From Colwellia sp. (GTDB lineage Bacteria > Pseudomonadota > Gammaproteobacteria > Enterobacterales > Alteromonadaceae): a stretch of DNA of 44,149 bases. Of the stretch, positions 43,261 to 44,149 are shown piece after piece (the stretch's first letter is position 1; every line of letters starts with the position of its first letter). Under the pieces are notes generated by a model. That model saw only the letters and a program-made list of their open reading frames with translations, ran no database searches and was not told where the DNA came from. The stretch spans positions 113,953 through 158,101 of the forward strand of contig NZ_JABSPA010000001.1 of assembly GCF_013214175.1 (NCBI RefSeq), in the 5' to 3' direction. Made by a program: the position numbers and the translations under genes.

Positions 43261-44149
43261 ATGAGTTATCAAGTTTTAGCGAGAAAATGGCGACCTAAAA
43301 ATTTTCAACAATTGATGGGCCAAGAGCATGTTGTCAATGTGCTAGCCAATGCTTTATCTCAACAGCGCTTGCACCATGCCTATCTTTTTACGGGCACGCG
43401 AGGTGTTGGTAAAACTACCATTGCACGAATTTTTGCTAAAAGTCTTAATTGTGAAATTGGCATTACCGATAAGCCTTGTGGGGAATGTGATGCCTGTATT
43501 GATATTGACCAAGGTCGCTTCGTTGACCTACTAGAAATTGATGCAGCTTCTAAAACTAAAGTCGATGATACCCGTGAAATTCTTGATAATGTTCAATATG
43601 CACCAAGCAGAGGTCGATTTAAGGTTTACCTGATAGATGAAGTGCATATGTTATCTCGTCATAGTTTTAATGCCTTATTAAAAACGCTAGAAGAGCCACC
43701 TGAACATGTAAAATTTATTTTAGCGACCACTGATCCGCAAAAGCTACCTGTTACTGTTTTATCACGTTGTTTACAGTTTCACTTAAAAGCCTTAACGGTT
43801 AAGCAAATTGAAGAAAAGCTCGCTGAAATTTTATCTCATGAAAAAATCAGTCATGAACAAGGTTGTTTGACTCTACTCGCTAAAGCCGCCCGTGGCAGTA
43901 TGCGTGATTCACTGAGTTTAACAGATCAAGCCATTGCTCAAGGGCGAGGAAGTATTAGTTTAGTTAATATTCAACAGATGCTTGGTGGTATCGACCAAAA
44001 CTGGGTTTACCAGCTGGTTATTGCTTTATTAAAACAAGACAGCCAAGCATTAATGGCGTTATCACAAGAAATAGCCTCATATGCGCCTAGTTATAGCCGT
44101 TTATTTGCGGAATTAATTCAGTTATTCCATCAAATAGCTTTACTGCAAA
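43261..44149 (+). CDS. dnaX: DNA polymerase III subunits gamma and tau (5' part, cut by window end)
   Basis: The frame is open from the ATG at 43261 to the edge, 296 codons. DnaX is the clamp-loader ATPase that also links the two polymerase cores. Present are the N-terminal YQVLARKWRPKNF, Walker A GTRGVGKT (45-52), a four-cysteine zinc site (Cys64, 73, 76, 79), Walker B VYLIDEVHML, and the SRC sensor motif in VTVLSRCLQFHL. The missing part would contain the rest of domain III, the tau-specific region and any frameshift site for gamma. Confidence 0.96.
   Translation, partial: MSYQVLARKWRPKNFQQLMGQEHVVNVLANALSQQRLHHAYLFTGTRGVGKTTIARIFAKSLNCEIGITDKPCGECDACIDIDQGRFVDLLEIDAASKTKVDDTREILDNVQYAPSRGRFKVYLIDEVHMLSRHSFNALLKTLEEPPEHVKFILATTDPQKLPVTVLSRCLQFHLKALTVKQIEEKLAEILSHEKISHEQGCLTLLAKAARGSMRDSLSLTDQAIAQGRGSISLVNIQQMLGGIDQNWVYQLVIALLKQDSQALMALSQEIASYAPSYSRLFAELIQLFHQIALLQ

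Overview
The window is AT-rich gammaproteobacterial chromosome. Gene order, protein sequences and the style of the intergenic repeats point to a marine, probably cold-adapted Alteromonadales of the Colwellia type. This assignment rests on recognised protein families and remembered synteny, not on a database search. Almost everything is conserved core genome, with islands of repeats and a few accessory genes.

Layout, left to right. 1-764 is non-coding: ten tandem heptamers, a tRNA-Pro that has lost its 5' acceptor strand, and a MITE-like repeat. 765-9556 is a protein quality-control block on the plus strand: trigger factor, ClpP, ClpX, Lon (with a clear heat-shock promoter), HU and PpiD. A bidirectional terminator at 9616-9652 separates it from a minus-strand operon, pspF-sapABCDF (16436 down to 9780). 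Divergent from pspF run pspA-pspB-pspC, then ycjX and ycjF, for envelope stress. 21344-26657 is an aromatic amino acid module: phhA, phhB, tyrR, a FAA-hydrolase gene and maiA. TyrR boxes sit in front of phhA and tyrR, and a 264-bp terminal-inverted-repeat element sits in front of the FAA hydrolase. Then come a DUF3014 membrane protein, the SRP RNA gene (ffs), and minus-strand comFB-like and priC genes.

29752-40039 looks like a nutrient-import locus: a TonB-dependent receptor, a secreted S9 prolyl-oligopeptidase-type enzyme, and a complete TonB2-type energising operon (DUF3450, TtpC-like, ExbB, ExbD, TonB, TPR protein). Just downstream, 40237-40641 encodes a secreted peptide with eight regularly spaced cysteines in Gly-Lys-Cys-Gly-Glu repeats. 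It resembles HvfA/bufferin-type precursors modified by MNIO (DUF692) enzymes, but no such enzyme is encoded in the window. The right end holds a YbaK-type deacylase, a DUF1456 (YehS) protein with a basic tail, a lone receiver-domain protein behind a perfect 11-bp inverted repeat, apt, and the first 296 codons of dnaX, cut by the window edge.

The most interesting items are the orphan repeat-Cys peptide, the TyrR boxes (including an unexpected one between priC and the receptor gene), the terminal-inverted-repeat element, the broken tRNA-Pro, and a duplicated ycjX/ycjF junction.
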